Shown: piece by piece, positions 36,482-45,438 of the stretch
How positions within the stretch are numbered: the first letter of the stretch is position 1
Layout of the letters: each line of letters opens with the position of its first letter
NCBI RefSeq assembly: GCF_021496665.1
Contig: NZ_CP071246.1
Coordinates: forward strand, 682,001 to 746,000
DNA: 64,000 nucleotides
Direction of reading: 5' to 3'
DNA from: Corynebacterium sp. CNCTC7651
GTDB taxonomy: Bacteria; Actinomycetota; Actinomycetes; Mycobacteriales; Mycobacteriaceae
The notes under the pieces: model-generated
Seen by the model: the letters and a program-made list of their open reading frames with translations, nothing else
What the model was told of the DNA's origin: nothing
The model's database searches: none
Program-made: the position numbers and the translations under genes

Positions 36482-38327
36482 CTTCGGCGACCTCGTGAAC
36501 CAACACGACGGCGGCCAGGCCCAACACGCCGCTGATCGCCAGCGGCATCAACACGATGATGATGGCCAGAGACAGCACGATGTTCTGGTTGATGATCCTG
36601 CTGCCTCGGCGGGCGTGCTGCAGCGCCTGCGGGATCAGCCGGAGGTCGTGGCCGGTGAAGGCGACGTCAGCGGACTCGATCGCGGCGTCAGAGCCGGTCG
36701 CCCCCATCGCGATGCCCACCGTTGCGCCCGCCAGTGCCGGCGCGTCGTTGATGCCGTCGCCGATCATCGCCGTCGGTGTCTTGGAGGAGAATTCGGCGAC
36801 GATGCTTGCTTTGTCCTCCGGGCGCAGCTCGGCGCGCACGTCGTCGATTCCGGCGATTTCAGCCAGTGCCCGAGCGGTGCGGATGTTGTCGCCGGTGAGC
36901 ATGCTCACTTCCACGCCGTTGGCGTGCAGGGTCTGTACGGCTTCGGGTACCTCGGGCCGCAGCTCGTCGCGGACCCCGATCGCCCCGGCGAGGGTGTCAT
37001 CGACGGTGACTAGGACGCAGGTCTGACCCTCGGACTCCATTCGTTCAACGTCTGCTTTCAGCGGCCCGGCGTCTATCCACCGGGGGCTGCCCACCAGCAC
37101 CCGTCGACCGTCGACGGTGCCGCCGATGCCGTGCCCGGCTTCCTCTGTGATGTCTAGGGCGGCGGGCACTTCGGGCCCGGCTGCCGCGATCGCCGCGGCG
37201 AGGGGGTGTGTTGATTGCTGCTCAACTGCCGCCGCGAAGGCAAGCACCTGCGCCCGATCGAATCCGTCTGCCGGGACTACGCCGGTAACCTCGGGCTGGT
37301 TGCGGGTGAGGGTTCCGGTCTTATCCACCGCCAGGTGACGGATGCCGCCGAGCCGCTCGAACGCCGCGCCGGACTTGATGACGACTCCGAACCGGCTGGC
37401 CGCGCCGATCGCGGCCACTACCGTCAGCGGCACGGAGATTGCCAGCGCGCATGGCGACGCTGCGACCAGGACAACCAGCGCACGGGTAATCCACGTCTCG
37501 GGGTCGCCCAGCAGCGAGCCGATCACGCCGACCAGCACCGCCAGGATCATCACCCCGGGCACTAAGGGGCGGGCAATCCGGTCGGCGATCCGGGCACGGT
37601 CGCCCTTTTCCGCCTGCGCTTGCTCGACCAGGTTCACGATTGTGGTCAGCGAGTTGTCCGTGCCAGCTGCGGTCGTCTCGACCTCCAGTACACCGGCGGA
37701 GTTGATCGCTCCCGCGGGAACCTCGTCGCCGGGCGCAACCTCTTGCGGAATGGATTCTCCGGTGATCGCTGAGGTGTCAAGGCTAGAGCGCCCGGACCGA
37801 ATGATGCCGTCCGTGGCAATCCGCTCCCCGGGGCGCACGAGCATTAGCTCGCCAACCATGAGGTTCTTCGCTGCGACCTCGACCGCCGTGCCGTCGCGCA
37901 GCACCGTCGCGGTCTGCGGTACCAACTTCAACAGTGCCCGCAGTCCGCCCTGGGCCCGGTCCATTGCCTTGTCCTCCAGCGCCTCAGCGATCGAGTACAG
38001 GAACGCTAGCGCCGCGGCCTCTCCGACGAAGCCGAGGATCACCGCGCCGACCGCGCTGATCGTCATCAGCAAACCAATGCCGAGCTTGCGCTTCGTGACA
38101 AGGTTCTGGATCGCTCCAGGCGCGAACGTGGACGCACCCAACAGCAGGCCGGCCCAAAACAGTACCTTCGCGGGCGTCTCAAGCCCGTTCCAATCCAGCG
38201 CCAGGCCGATGCAGAGAGCTACGCCGGAGAAGATCGGTAGCAGAAGCTCGGGGTCCTTCCACCACGGCCGATCGGGCTCTTCGATCTCCGGGGCGGGTGT
38301 GTGTTCGCATCCACATGCGGAACTCAT
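36435..38327 (-). CDS. Heavy-metal P1B-type ATPase (Cd/Zn/Pb exporter type)
   Basis: A 630-residue metal pump. It shows the actuator motif TGES, the metal-transport motif SPC in VAASPCALAISVP, the phosphorylation motif DKTGTLT, HP in STHPLA, and GDGINDAPAL. The last helix HEVAEVIVILNGLRA is typical of Zn/Cd/Pb ATPases. The N-terminus is short with CGCEH instead of a full HMA domain. Its ATG overlaps the cmtR stop by four bases, which ties it to a Cd/Pb sensor. Confidence 0.9.
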   Translation of the reverse strand: MSSACGCEHTPAPEIEEPDRPWWKDPELLLPIFSGVALCIGLALDWNGLETPAKVLFWAGLLLGASTFAPGAIQNLVTKRKLGIGLLMTISAVGAVILGFVGEAAALAFLYSIAEALEDKAMDRAQGGLRALLKLVPQTATVLRDGTAVEVAAKNLMVGELMLVRPGERIATDGIIRSGRSSLDTSAITGESIPQEVAPGDEVPAGAINSAGVLEVETTAAGTDNSLTTIVNLVEQAQAEKGDRARIADRIARPLVPGVMILAVLVGVIGSLLGDPETWITRALVVLVAASPCALAISVPLTVVAAIGAASRFGVVIKSGAAFERLGGIRHLAVDKTGTLTRNQPEVTGVVPADGFDRAQVLAFAAAVEQQSTHPLAAAIAAAGPEVPAALDITEEAGHGIGGTVDGRRVLVGSPRWIDAGPLKADVERMESEGQTCVLVTVDDTLAGAIGVRDELRPEVPEAVQTLHANGVEVSMLTGDNIRTARALAEIAGIDDVRAELRPEDKASIVAEFSSKTPTAMIGDGINDAPALAGATVGIAMGATGSDAAIESADVAFTGHDLRLIPQALQHARRGSRIINQNIVLSLAIIIVLMPLAISGVLGLAAVVLVHEVAEVIVILNGLRAAQAKR

Positions 38328-38683
38328 GCGTCCGCTCCTTTCTGGTCGCAGCCGGGTACCGAGCACTCAGGGTCGATGCAGGGGGCATTTTCGTCGACAG
38401 CCAGCGTCGCGTTTACCAGCGCGTCGAGCGCTGCCGCAAGATGCGGATCGGCGATTTCGTAGCGGGTCTTGCGGCCCTCCGGCTCGGCGACGACAATGCC
38501 ACAATCGCGCAGGCAGGACAGGTGGTTCGAGACGTTCGAGCGGGTCAGATCCAAGCTTTCCGAGAGCACGGCCGGGTAGCTCGGACCGTCTAGTAAGGTC
38601 ATCAGGATTCGGGAGCGCGTCGGATCGGCCATAGCCCGGCCGAGCCGGTTCATGACGTCGAGGCGCGAAGCAATAGTCAGCAT
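38324..38683 (-). CDS. cmtR: ArsR/SmtB-family cadmium/lead sensor CmtR
   Basis: A 119-residue repressor closely resembling mycobacterial CmtR: LGRAMADPTRSRILMTLLDGPSYPAVLSESLDLTRSNVSNHLSCLRDCG. The three known Cd/Pb ligands fall at exactly the same positions, Cys57, Cys61 and Cys102. Two further cysteines (107 and 112) lie in a longer tail. It should leave the promoter when metal binds and derepress the ATPase gene it overlaps. ATG 38683 starts the conserved MLTIASRL. Confidence 0.92.
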   Translation of the reverse strand: MLTIASRLDVMNRLGRAMADPTRSRILMTLLDGPSYPAVLSESLDLTRSNVSNHLSCLRDCGIVVAEPEGRKTRYEIADPHLAAALDALVNATLAVDENAPCIDPECSVPGCDQKGADA

Positions 38684-38690
38684 GTGCTGA

Positions 38691-38718
38691 ACTATACATC
38701 GCATAATGAACTCTTCAA
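38691..38718 (-). promoter_or_regulatory. cmtR promoter
   Basis: On the minus strand, -35 TTGAAG (38713-38718) and -10 TATAGT (38691-38696) have 16-base spacing, and AGTTCA occurs twice in the region. The -10 box lies only about eight bases before the ATG, so the message is nearly leaderless and CmtR probably binds across it. Confidence 0.6.
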
Positions 38719-38735
38719 TATGGGCTGAACTGAGG

Positions 38736-39166
38736 TTAACGTGAGGAGCCTGCGACCTGCAGGAATTCGTCGATGGGATAGCCGGTGACTGGTCCTTCGC
38801 GGTTCGTCTGCCAACCCAGTGCGGGAGCGACGTGAGTGGTGAAGTTCTCCAAGATCTTCACGTTGACGTCCACTGCTCAATGAGCTTGTCCGGCTCGGCG
38901 GCGTAGGTGCGGCCGAAGGTGGTGGAGCCGACATCAGGCAGCGCACCCACCTGGTCGGAACCGGAGGCCTGCCGGCCGAACATCTGCATGTCCGCGCCGT
39001 CGACGATGGGGAAGATGGAGCGGGACACCGACACGCGCGGCGTCCGAGCGTGGCCCGCCTCCTTCCACGCGGCGCGGTAGCGGCTGATCTGATCCGCCTG
39101 GATTTCGCTCAGGGTCTCGGCGGTGGTCTCGGAGACCAGGGTGGACGACATCAGGTCCTTGGTCAA
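38736..39166 (-). pseudogene. C-terminal remnant of a luciferase-like (LLM) flavin oxidoreductase
   Basis: The frame from 39166 reads ETLSEIQADQISRYRAAWKEAGHARTPRVSVSRSIFPIVDG and TTFGRTYAAEPDKLIEQ, then stops. In the next frame VNVKILENFTTHVAPALGWQTNREGPVTGYPIDEFLQVAGSSR with TAA at 38736-38738 is the expected family C-terminus. The 5' half is missing, and an internal deletion or shift lies near 38870. It belongs to the same family as the N-terminal remnant at 29831-30080, but the order on the chromosome shows they are not simply two halves of one interrupted gene. Confidence 0.75.
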
Positions 39167-39198
39167 AGGCCTGCTGCAGAGGGAGGTAGGTTTATTTT

Positions 39199-40305
39199 CT
39201 AGCCCACCACTTCAAAGTCAGTGAGCTTGCCGCAGGTTGGTGAATCTTCGGGTACCCGCGGGTCGCTGGCATACGCCACGTCATCCTCGGCGATGACGGC
39301 CTTGATCCGCAGACCTTCAAGCTGCTGAACGTTGAGCCCGTCTGCGCGGCCTTCGCCGAAGGGCGCGGCAGAGGCTGTGCCGAGGTAGACGTATCGGCTA
39401 GTACCACTTATCGGGGTCCCGTACTGGTGACCCTTGATCTCGGTGGGCGAGTCGAGCCAGAGGAAGTAGTAGCTCGCCAGATCATCGTCGAAAAAGATGC
39501 CGCTTGTTTCCTGCTGCACTTGGGCGGCGTCAAGCATGCGGATCTCACCCTCTAGCAGCATCTCGCCAGGACCCGCCTTCACCGCACCGCTGCCGGGCTG
39601 CAAGTTCCGGGTGTCGGGGCCGTTGTCCTGGGTCGCCGTGAGCTCACCGGCGTAGAGCGGAGCGCGATCATTAACATCGTGCCACTGAATGGCGTAATGC
39701 TTTTCCTGCAGCTTGTGGGTACGAGCTGGGTCAGCCACGTCATAAAATTTCCAACTGCCCTCCTGCCCGAGAAGATAGTAGGTGCTGAAGGTTTCGTCGT
39801 TGTAGCGCGTCATCTGGAACAAACCAGGGACAAGGGAGTCCGGGTCCGACATCTCGACGCGGGACTCGGTGCCCATCGCCTCCGAGTAGCCGGCGAAAAG
39901 GGGCCTGTTCTCGGAGAAGACCAGCTCTTCCGGCCCATCGGGGTACACCTCGCGGTACTCCAAAACAACGACCGGATCAAAGTCCTCAGTGCCGATTCTG
40001 ATCAGCAGTTCCGGGTTGCCCTCTCCGTTCGCTTCCACCACCGCATATTGGTACTTCCCGGTGGGGGTGTAAGAGACGGTGGGGTACGGGATGTAAGAAT
40101 CCGGATGGTCAAGCGCGTCGTCATAGGCCTGAATCCACGCCGGGAGGGAACGCACGTCCACGTCCGGTTTCGCCGGCGCAGCGGAAACAGGAGTAAAACC
40201 TGGCTCTCGGGTAGAGCCCATATCCTGGCTGCTGCATGAGGAGAGGGTGAGGGCGAGTGTGGCGGTGAAGGCGAACGTCGATAAGCGGGAAGCGAAAGAG
40301 CGCAC
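39199..40305 (-). CDS. Secreted lipoprotein of unknown function
   Basis: About 368 residues. The N-terminus VRSFASRLSTFAFTATLALTLSSCSS is a lipoprotein signal with lipobox LSSC. The mature part is acidic and beta-rich (PTGKYQYAVVEANGEGNPELLIRIG, GSWKFYDVADPARTH, IFFDDDLASYYFLWLDSPTEIKGHQYGTPI) with no domain I can name. GTG 40305 is chosen because it directly precedes the signal; the open frame to 40353 adds residues without support. It is divergent from the chromate transporter. Confidence 0.65.
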   Translation of the reverse strand: MRSFASRLSTFAFTATLALTLSSCSSQDMGSTREPGFTPVSAAPAKPDVDVRSLPAWIQAYDDALDHPDSYIPYPTVSYTPTGKYQYAVVEANGEGNPELLIRIGTEDFDPVVVLEYREVYPDGPEELVFSENRPLFAGYSEAMGTESRVEMSDPDSLVPGLFQMTRYNDETFSTYYLLGQEGSWKFYDVADPARTHKLQEKHYAIQWHDVNDRAPLYAGELTATQDNGPDTRNLQPGSGAVKAGPGEMLLEGEIRMLDAAQVQQETSGIFFDDDLASYYFLWLDSPTEIKGHQYGTPISGTSRYVYLGTASAAPFGEGRADGLNVQQLEGLRIKAVIAEDDVAYASDPRVPEDSPTCGKLTDFEVVG

Positions 40306-40358
40306 GAGTGGGCACCAACCTTGCAGGACACGGCGGGAAGGAGACAGCTTCAACTGTA

Positions 40359-41588
40359 ATGCTGCCGGGCACTTCAGCTGGGCACTCGGTACAGTCCCTA
40401 CCTGTGCTTGAAGTACTACGTATTTTCACCCGCCTTGGCCTCACCTCTTTCGGCGGCCCGACGGCTCACCTGGGCTACTTCCGCGACGAATTCGTGGAGA
40501 AGCGCAAGTGGATGACGGACGAGGAATACGCAGACCTGGTGGCGCTGTGTCAATTCATGCCCGGCCCCGCGTCGAGCCAGGTGGGGATGGCGATCGGCCT
40601 GAAGCGAGCAGGCTATGCAGGCATGCTTGCTGCGTGGATCGGCTTCACCATGCCATCGGTGATCGCGCTGGTGATCTTCGCGCTCGGCGTGGGGCAGCTC
40701 GGGGACATTGCCGACGCCGGCTGGCTGGCCGGCCTGAAGGCCGCGGCCGTGGCGGTCGTAGCGCAGGCGGTGTTGGGCATGAGCAAGAGCATCGTCACCG
40801 ACGGCAAGCGGGCGGCGGTCGCGCTCGCGGCATTCGTGCTGGTGCTGCTCGTGGCTAGCCCGTTCACGCAGGTCGGTGTGATTGCGCTCGGCATGGCGGC
40901 TGGCGTGGCGCTCTTTGGCCTCGGGGAAAAGCAGGGGGCCCAGTCGGCGAGCGGCGTGGTAGGCACGAAGGTGCGCACCCAATCCCGCGCGGTCGGAGCA
41001 GCGGCCCTCGCGGCGTTTGCCGGGCTGCTGGTCGCCCTGCCGGCACTTGCCGGAATGACGCGCTCCACCGGCATGGATATTTTCGACAGCTTCTACCGCT
41101 CTGGTGCGCTAGTGTTTGGCGGCGGCCACGTCGTCCTGCCGCTGCTGGAGCAGGCGACGGTGCCGGCGGGCCTGGTCGACCACGACACGTTCCTCGCCGG
41201 CTACGGCGCCGCGCAGGCGGTACCGGGTCCGCTGTTCACGTTCGCTTCCTTCCTGGGTGCATCCGCGAACGGCACCAACTGGCTGTGGGGTGCCACTTTG
41301 GCTACGGTGGCGATCTTCCTGCCCGCGGCTTTGCTGGTCATCGGCGTGATGCCGTTCTGGGATCAGCTGCGCCAGCACCGCCTCGCGTCCGCGGCGTTGG
41401 CTGGCGCGAACGCCGCGGTGGTGGGTATCCTCGCCGCCGCGCTGTACAACCCAGTGTTCACCGCCGGCATCACCGGTCCCGTCACCATGGCGATTGCCGC
41501 CGCCGCGTTCGTGGCGCTGCACATGTGGAAGCTCCCGCCGTGGGCGGTGGTTGTCGCGGCAGCCGTTATCGGCGGGGTTGCGGCGTAA
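40359..41588 (+). CDS. chrA: Chromate transporter (CHR family, two-domain)
   Basis: A 409-residue membrane protein with two CHR domains: RIFTRLGLTSFGGPTAHLGYFRDEFVEKRKWMTDEEYADLVALCQFMPGPASSQVGMAIG in the first half and FYRSGALVFGGGHVVLPLLEQATVPAGLVDHDTFLAGYGAAQAVPGPLFTFASFLG in the second. It exports chromate or related oxyanions. ATG 40359 is used, but GTG 40404 directly before the conserved LEVLRIF is also possible. Confidence 0.88.
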   Translation: MLPGTSAGHSVQSLPVLEVLRIFTRLGLTSFGGPTAHLGYFRDEFVEKRKWMTDEEYADLVALCQFMPGPASSQVGMAIGLKRAGYAGMLAAWIGFTMPSVIALVIFALGVGQLGDIADAGWLAGLKAAAVAVVAQAVLGMSKSIVTDGKRAAVALAAFVLVLLVASPFTQVGVIALGMAAGVALFGLGEKQGAQSASGVVGTKVRTQSRAVGAAALAAFAGLLVALPALAGMTRSTGMDIFDSFYRSGALVFGGGHVVLPLLEQATVPAGLVDHDTFLAGYGAAQAVPGPLFTFASFLGASANGTNWLWGATLATVAIFLPAALLVIGVMPFWDQLRQHRLASAALAGANAAVVGILAAALYNPVFTAGITGPVTMAIAAAAFVALHMWKLPPWAVVVAAAVIGGVAA

Positions 41589-41637
41589 GGCTTCCTGGGC
41601 GGATCGCCAACCCGGGAAGTCTAGCCCGGGAGGCTTA
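41586..41637. terminator. Possible bidirectional hairpin between convergent stops
   Basis: TAAGGCTTCCTGGGC and GCCCGGGAGGCTTA form an imperfect long stem that spans exactly from the chrA stop codon to the stop codon of the convergent ABC ATPase gene. There is no clear T run. Confidence 0.45.
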
Positions 41638-42426
41638 GCCCAAGAAGGCCTTGTCGGACAGCGTCGCGCCCTTGATCTTGGCGAACTGCGCGAGCAGGTC
41701 GTGGACGGTGAGCGACTTCTTGGTGGCGTTGTCCGCCTCCCAGACAATCTTGCCTTCGTGCATCATGATTAAGCGGTTGCCCACACGCAGCGCCTGCTCC
41801 ATGTTGTGGGTGACCATGAGCGTGGTCAGCCCACCCTCTTCCACGATGGAGTGCGTCAAGTCGGTGACAAGCGCGGCGCGCTCAGGGTCGAGGGCTGCGG
41901 TGTGCTCGTCAAGCAGCATCACCTTCGGTTGGGTGAAGCCGGCCATGAGCAGCGAGAGCGCTTGACGCTGGCCGCCGGAGAGCAAGCCCACCTTGTGGGT
42001 GAGGCGGTTCTCCAGCCCCAGTTCCAACGATTTCAGCTGATCGACGAAGATATCGCGGCGCTGCTGATTCAGGGCCCGCCCCAGGCCGCGCGACTTGCCG
42101 CGTAGGTAGGCGAGGGAGAGGTTTTCCTCGATGGTGAGGTTCGGTGCCGTGCCCGCAAGCGGGTCTTGGAACACGCGGCCGATCAGCTTGGCGCGCTGGT
42201 GTTCGTGCATTTTGGTGACATCGGTGCCGTCGATACGCACGGTGCCCTGATCGGGGCGCAACCTGCCGGAGACGGTGTTGAGCAGCGTCGACTTGCCGGC
42301 GCCGTTGGAGCCGATGATGGAGACGAAGTCCCCCTCCGCCAGGGCGAGCGTGACGCCGTCGAGGGCCACGCGCTCATTGGCCGTGCCCGGGAAGAACGTC
42401 TTGTGGACGCCGTTTATCTCAAGCAT
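41635..42426 (-). CDS. ABC transporter ATP-binding protein
   Basis: A 263-residue ATPase: Walker A GSNGAGKST, signature LLSGGQRQALSLLMAG, Walker B VMLLDEHTAALDP and switch His in MVTHNME. It belongs to the group that works with a branched-amino-acid-like permease and an ABC_sub_bind lipoprotein. It overlaps the permease gene by 8 bases and is the last gene of the operon. Confidence 0.9.
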   Translation of the reverse strand: MLEINGVHKTFFPGTANERVALDGVTLALAEGDFVSIIGSNGAGKSTLLNTVSGRLRPDQGTVRIDGTDVTKMHEHQRAKLIGRVFQDPLAGTAPNLTIEENLSLAYLRGKSRGLGRALNQQRRDIFVDQLKSLELGLENRLTHKVGLLSGGQRQALSLLMAGFTQPKVMLLDEHTAALDPERAALVTDLTHSIVEEGGLTTLMVTHNMEQALRVGNRLIMMHEGKIVWEADNATKKSLTVHDLLAQFAKIKGATLSDKAFLG

Positions 42427-43312
42427 GGGTTTTCACCTTCTTCCCGCCGGGGTTGGCAATGCCTTTACCCATGGATTGGAACTTGGGCAGCAGGAGCGCA
42501 ATGACCACCAGCACGGCGGACACCAGCTTCATGTCGTTCGGGTTCAGGCCTAGCTGCAAGGCGAAGAAGATGATGAGGCGGTACACAATCGCACCGACGA
42601 CCACTGCGAGGATGCCTTGCAGCAGCTTGCGCTGGCCGATGATTGCCTGGCCAACGATCACGGAAGCGAGGCCGACCACGATGAGCCCGATGCCCATCGA
42701 GATGTCCGCGAAGCCCTGGTACTGCGCAACTGCCGCACCGGCGAGGCCCACCAGGCCGTTGGAGAGCGCTAAGGTGAGGATCTTGGTGTTGTCCGTGGAC
42801 ACGCCGAATGACGTGATCATCGGGCCGTTGTCGCCGGTGGCGCGGATGGCCAGCCCGAGATCGGTGGAGAGGAACCAGAACACGATCAGCGCAAGCACGA
42901 GCACCACCGCAAGCAGGATGGCCACGCCGCCCCAACTGCCGATGAGCCCGCGGTCACGCAGCGGCGTGAACACCGTGTCTTGGCGCAGCAGCGGCAGGTT
43001 GGCGCTGCCCATGATGCGCAGGTTGATCGACCACAGGCCAATCTGGGTGAGAATACCTGCCAAAAGACCGTCGATGCCGCCCTTGGTGTGCAGGACACCT
43101 GTGATGATGCCTGCGCCGAAGCCCACCACGAAGCCCGCCAGGGTGGCGAGCAGGGGGTTGACACCGTTGATGATGAGCATGGCTGCGGTGCCGCCGCCGG
43201 CGGTGAACGAGCCGTCCACCGTCAGATCGGCGAAGTTAAGGACGCGGAAGGTCAAGTAGACCCCCAGCGCCATCACGCCGTAAAGGATGCCGAGTTCGAG
43301 CGCGCCAATCAT
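42419..43312 (-). CDS. ABC transporter permease
   Basis: A 297-residue membrane protein with about eight helices, starting MIGALELGILYGVMALGVYLTFRVLNFADLTVDGSFTAGG. This is typical of permeases paired with ABC_sub_bind-type binding proteins. It lies 11 bases after the binding-protein gene and overlaps the ATPase gene. Confidence 0.9.
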   Translation of the reverse strand: MIGALELGILYGVMALGVYLTFRVLNFADLTVDGSFTAGGGTAAMLIINGVNPLLATLAGFVVGFGAGIITGVLHTKGGIDGLLAGILTQIGLWSINLRIMGSANLPLLRQDTVFTPLRDRGLIGSWGGVAILLAVVLVLALIVFWFLSTDLGLAIRATGDNGPMITSFGVSTDNTKILTLALSNGLVGLAGAAVAQYQGFADISMGIGLIVVGLASVIVGQAIIGQRKLLQGILAVVVGAIVYRLIIFFALQLGLNPNDMKLVSAVLVVIALLLPKFQSMGKGIANPGGKKVKTHA

Positions 43313-43323
43313 TGTGCTGCTGC

Positions 43324-44322
43324 TTAAACCTTCTCAGCCTGGTCCAGGATCGCCTGCGGGAAGGTGATGCCCTGCTTGTCGGCGGCCTTTTCGTTGATGA
43401 CGTAGGAGAACTCGGTGGCGGTCTCGACCGGCATCTTGGCCGGGTCCTCGCCGTCACGCAGCACCTTCAGCGCCATCTCGCCCGTCTGGTAGCCCAGCTG
43501 CTTGTAGTCGATGCCGATGGTGGCGGCGGCACCGCCCTCAACCGTGCCGGCCTCGGCGGCGATTACCGGGATGCCGCGCTCCTCCGCTGCCTGCACGAGG
43601 GACGCGATGCCGGAGACGACCATGTTGTCGGTGGGCACGTAGAACACGTCGACGTCCTTCAGTGCCTCGACAGCCTGCGGGATCTCGTTGACGCTGGTCA
43701 CGGTTTGGGACTTGATGTCCCAGCCGCGGCCGGCGGCCTCCTCCTTGGCGTTGTCCACCTGGATCTGGGAGTTGATCTCGCCGGAGGAGTAGACAATGCC
43801 AACCTTCTTGGCATCGGGCACGAGCTCTGCGATGAGGTCGAACTGGTCCTTGATCGGGGTCATGTCGGAGGTGCCGGTGGCGTTGCCGCCCGGAGCGTCC
43901 ATGGAGTTGACCAGCTGCGCCTCAACCGGATCGGTGACAGCGGTGAAGAACACCGGCGTATCGGTGACGTTCTGCAGCATCGCCTGCGCGGCCGGGGTAG
44001 CTACTGCCAGCACGGCGTCGAGCTTCTGGCCCGCGAATTGCTGGGCGATGGTCAGTGCCGTGGCCTGCTCGCCGTTGGCGTTCTGCTCGGTCCACTTCAC
44101 GTTCACACCGGCATCGTCGAAGGCTTGCTTGAAGCCCGCGGTGGCGGCGTCCAGCGCCGGGTGCTGCACCAGCTGGCTGATGCCGATGTTGTAGCTTTCG
44201 CCGCCGGCGTTGGAGCTTGTGCTTTCGGACGACTCCCCGCTGCAGCCTGCAAGGACCAAAGCGGTAGCGCCAAGGGTGGCGGCGACGACGCGGGCGCGGC
44301 GGTTAAAAGCGCGAAGAGACAT
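43324..44322 (-). CDS. ABC transporter substrate-binding lipoprotein (ABC_sub_bind family)
   Basis: A 332-residue lipoprotein with signal peptide and lipobox VLAGC (Cys27). The mature domain reads YNIGISQLVQHPALDAATAGFKQAFDDAGV, AVATPAAQAMLQNVTDTPVFFTAVTDPVEAQLV and DVFYVPTDNMVVSG. Members of this family bind aromatic amino acids, among others; the ligand here cannot be decided. It is the first gene of the three-gene importer, with the Shine-Dalgarno AGGAGGG upstream. Confidence 0.9.
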   Translation of the reverse strand: MSLRAFNRRARVVAATLGATALVLAGCSGESSESTSSNAGGESYNIGISQLVQHPALDAATAGFKQAFDDAGVNVKWTEQNANGEQATALTIAQQFAGQKLDAVLAVATPAAQAMLQNVTDTPVFFTAVTDPVEAQLVNSMDAPGGNATGTSDMTPIKDQFDLIAELVPDAKKVGIVYSSGEINSQIQVDNAKEEAAGRGWDIKSQTVTSVNEIPQAVEALKDVDVFYVPTDNMVVSGIASLVQAAEERGIPVIAAEAGTVEGGAAATIGIDYKQLGYQTGEMALKVLRDGEDPAKMPVETATEFSYVINEKAADKQGITFPQAILDQAEKV

Positions 44323-44434
44323 GGTGAAGCCCTCCTGGGGAATCAGTACCCAACCACGGCGGTTGTGGCGTTAACCGCAGAGCATAGATCATCGAGTGGC
44401 GCATATTATGAATCGGCCCGAATTTAGCTTCACG

Positions 44435-45343
44435 TCACACCGCCGACAGCGCGAACAGGCCCTCCGCCAGCGCAACGATGTCGTGCGGCGAGTATTCCTC
44501 CGGGCGGCCGCCCATCTCCGGGCGGTAGGCGGTGATGGTGTCGCGCCAGCGCTGCGGAATCGCGTCTTCGCCCATGACTCCGCCGAGGAATGCTCCGACG
44601 ATGGCGGCGTTGGTGTCGGTGTCTCCGCTCATAGCGATGACTTCCACAAGGGCTTCCTCGAACGACGTGGCATGCGCCGCGTGGTAGCAGGTGAGGTGGA
44701 ATGCGTGGCGGACAAAACCGTTGCGGTCCTGGACGTCCTCCGGCAGGGCGGCCGTGAACGCTTCAACCTCGTCGCGCAAGGGGCCAGCGTGGGCGAGCAG
44801 TGCATCGACCGGGTCCGCGCCCGCAATCACGTCCGCGAGTGCTGCGACGTACACCGCGTTCACGTCGCCGGGGTATGGGTTGACGTGGGTGAAGGTAGCG
44901 TCGGCACGCGCGAAGCTCCCAGCTTCCCCGGGCGCGCCCGCGTAGGCGATGGCGAGCGGGCTCACACGCATCAGTGCGCCGTTGGACTTGCTTTCGGGGT
45001 CGAAGTGGAACGGCTCACGCAGCGCCGCGCGGCACGTGTTTCCGATGTCGAACGGATGCGACGCCGCCCAGCGGCGGTAGCTGGCCTGGACGTCGTCCTT
45101 ATCAAAACCGCCGTTGCGCAAAAGGCTGCGGGCGAGCGCGAGGGCGAGCTCCGAATCATCCGTCGGCTGGCCGGGGGCGACGTAGTGCGGCCCGCCGCCG
45201 GTGAGTTCGCGCACGCCGCCCGGGTATGCGGCGCGGATGCTCGCGGCATCGGAGAATTCCACGAGCGCGCCCAAGTTGTCGCCGATGACCTGGCCGAAGA
45301 GCACTCCGCGGGCGCGGGAGATGGGGGAGAGGGGTGTGGGCAT
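44435..45343 (-). CDS. ADP-ribosylglycohydrolase family protein
   Basis: A 302-residue all-helical hydrolase of the DraG/ARH type. The metal-binding motifs are present: GDNLGALVEF near the N-terminus, PTDDSELALALARSLL and the C-terminal SGDTDTNAAIVGAFLGG. Such enzymes remove ADP-ribose from proteins, nucleic acids or small molecules. ATG 45343 has AGGAGG five bases upstream. No ADP-ribosyltransferase gene is adjacent. Confidence 0.88.
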   Translation of the reverse strand: MPTPLSPISRARGVLFGQVIGDNLGALVEFSDAASIRAAYPGGVRELTGGGPHYVAPGQPTDDSELALALARSLLRNGGFDKDDVQASYRRWAASHPFDIGNTCRAALREPFHFDPESKSNGALMRVSPLAIAYAGAPGEAGSFARADATFTHVNPYPGDVNAVYVAALADVIAGADPVDALLAHAGPLRDEVEAFTAALPEDVQDRNGFVRHAFHLTCYHAAHATSFEEALVEVIAMSGDTDTNAAIVGAFLGGVMGEDAIPQRWRDTITAYRPEMGGRPEEYSPHDIVALAEGLFALSAV

Positions 45344-45438
45344 GGTGCCTCCTTGCATTGTTTGGGTGGGTCCTCAAGGTACAGGTGCCGCCCCACCTCG
45401 CCTGGCCGACCGTCGAACGCGTGTTCCCTCCCGCGCGA

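Noticed and set aside
37342..38634. 430-residue plus-strand frame opposite the P-type ATPase
   Set aside because: Ser/Thr/Pro/Arg-rich antisense shadow with no domains, opposite a gene with all catalytic motifs.
29831..39166. One LLM oxidoreductase gene split by an 8-kb insertion
   Set aside because: On the minus strand the C-terminal piece lies upstream of the N-terminal piece, so they cannot be the two halves of a simply interrupted gene.
44323..44434. Attenuator or T-box before the ABC importer
   Set aside because: A small CAACC/GGTTG stem is present, but there is no T run, leader peptide or T-box sequence that would support the idea.
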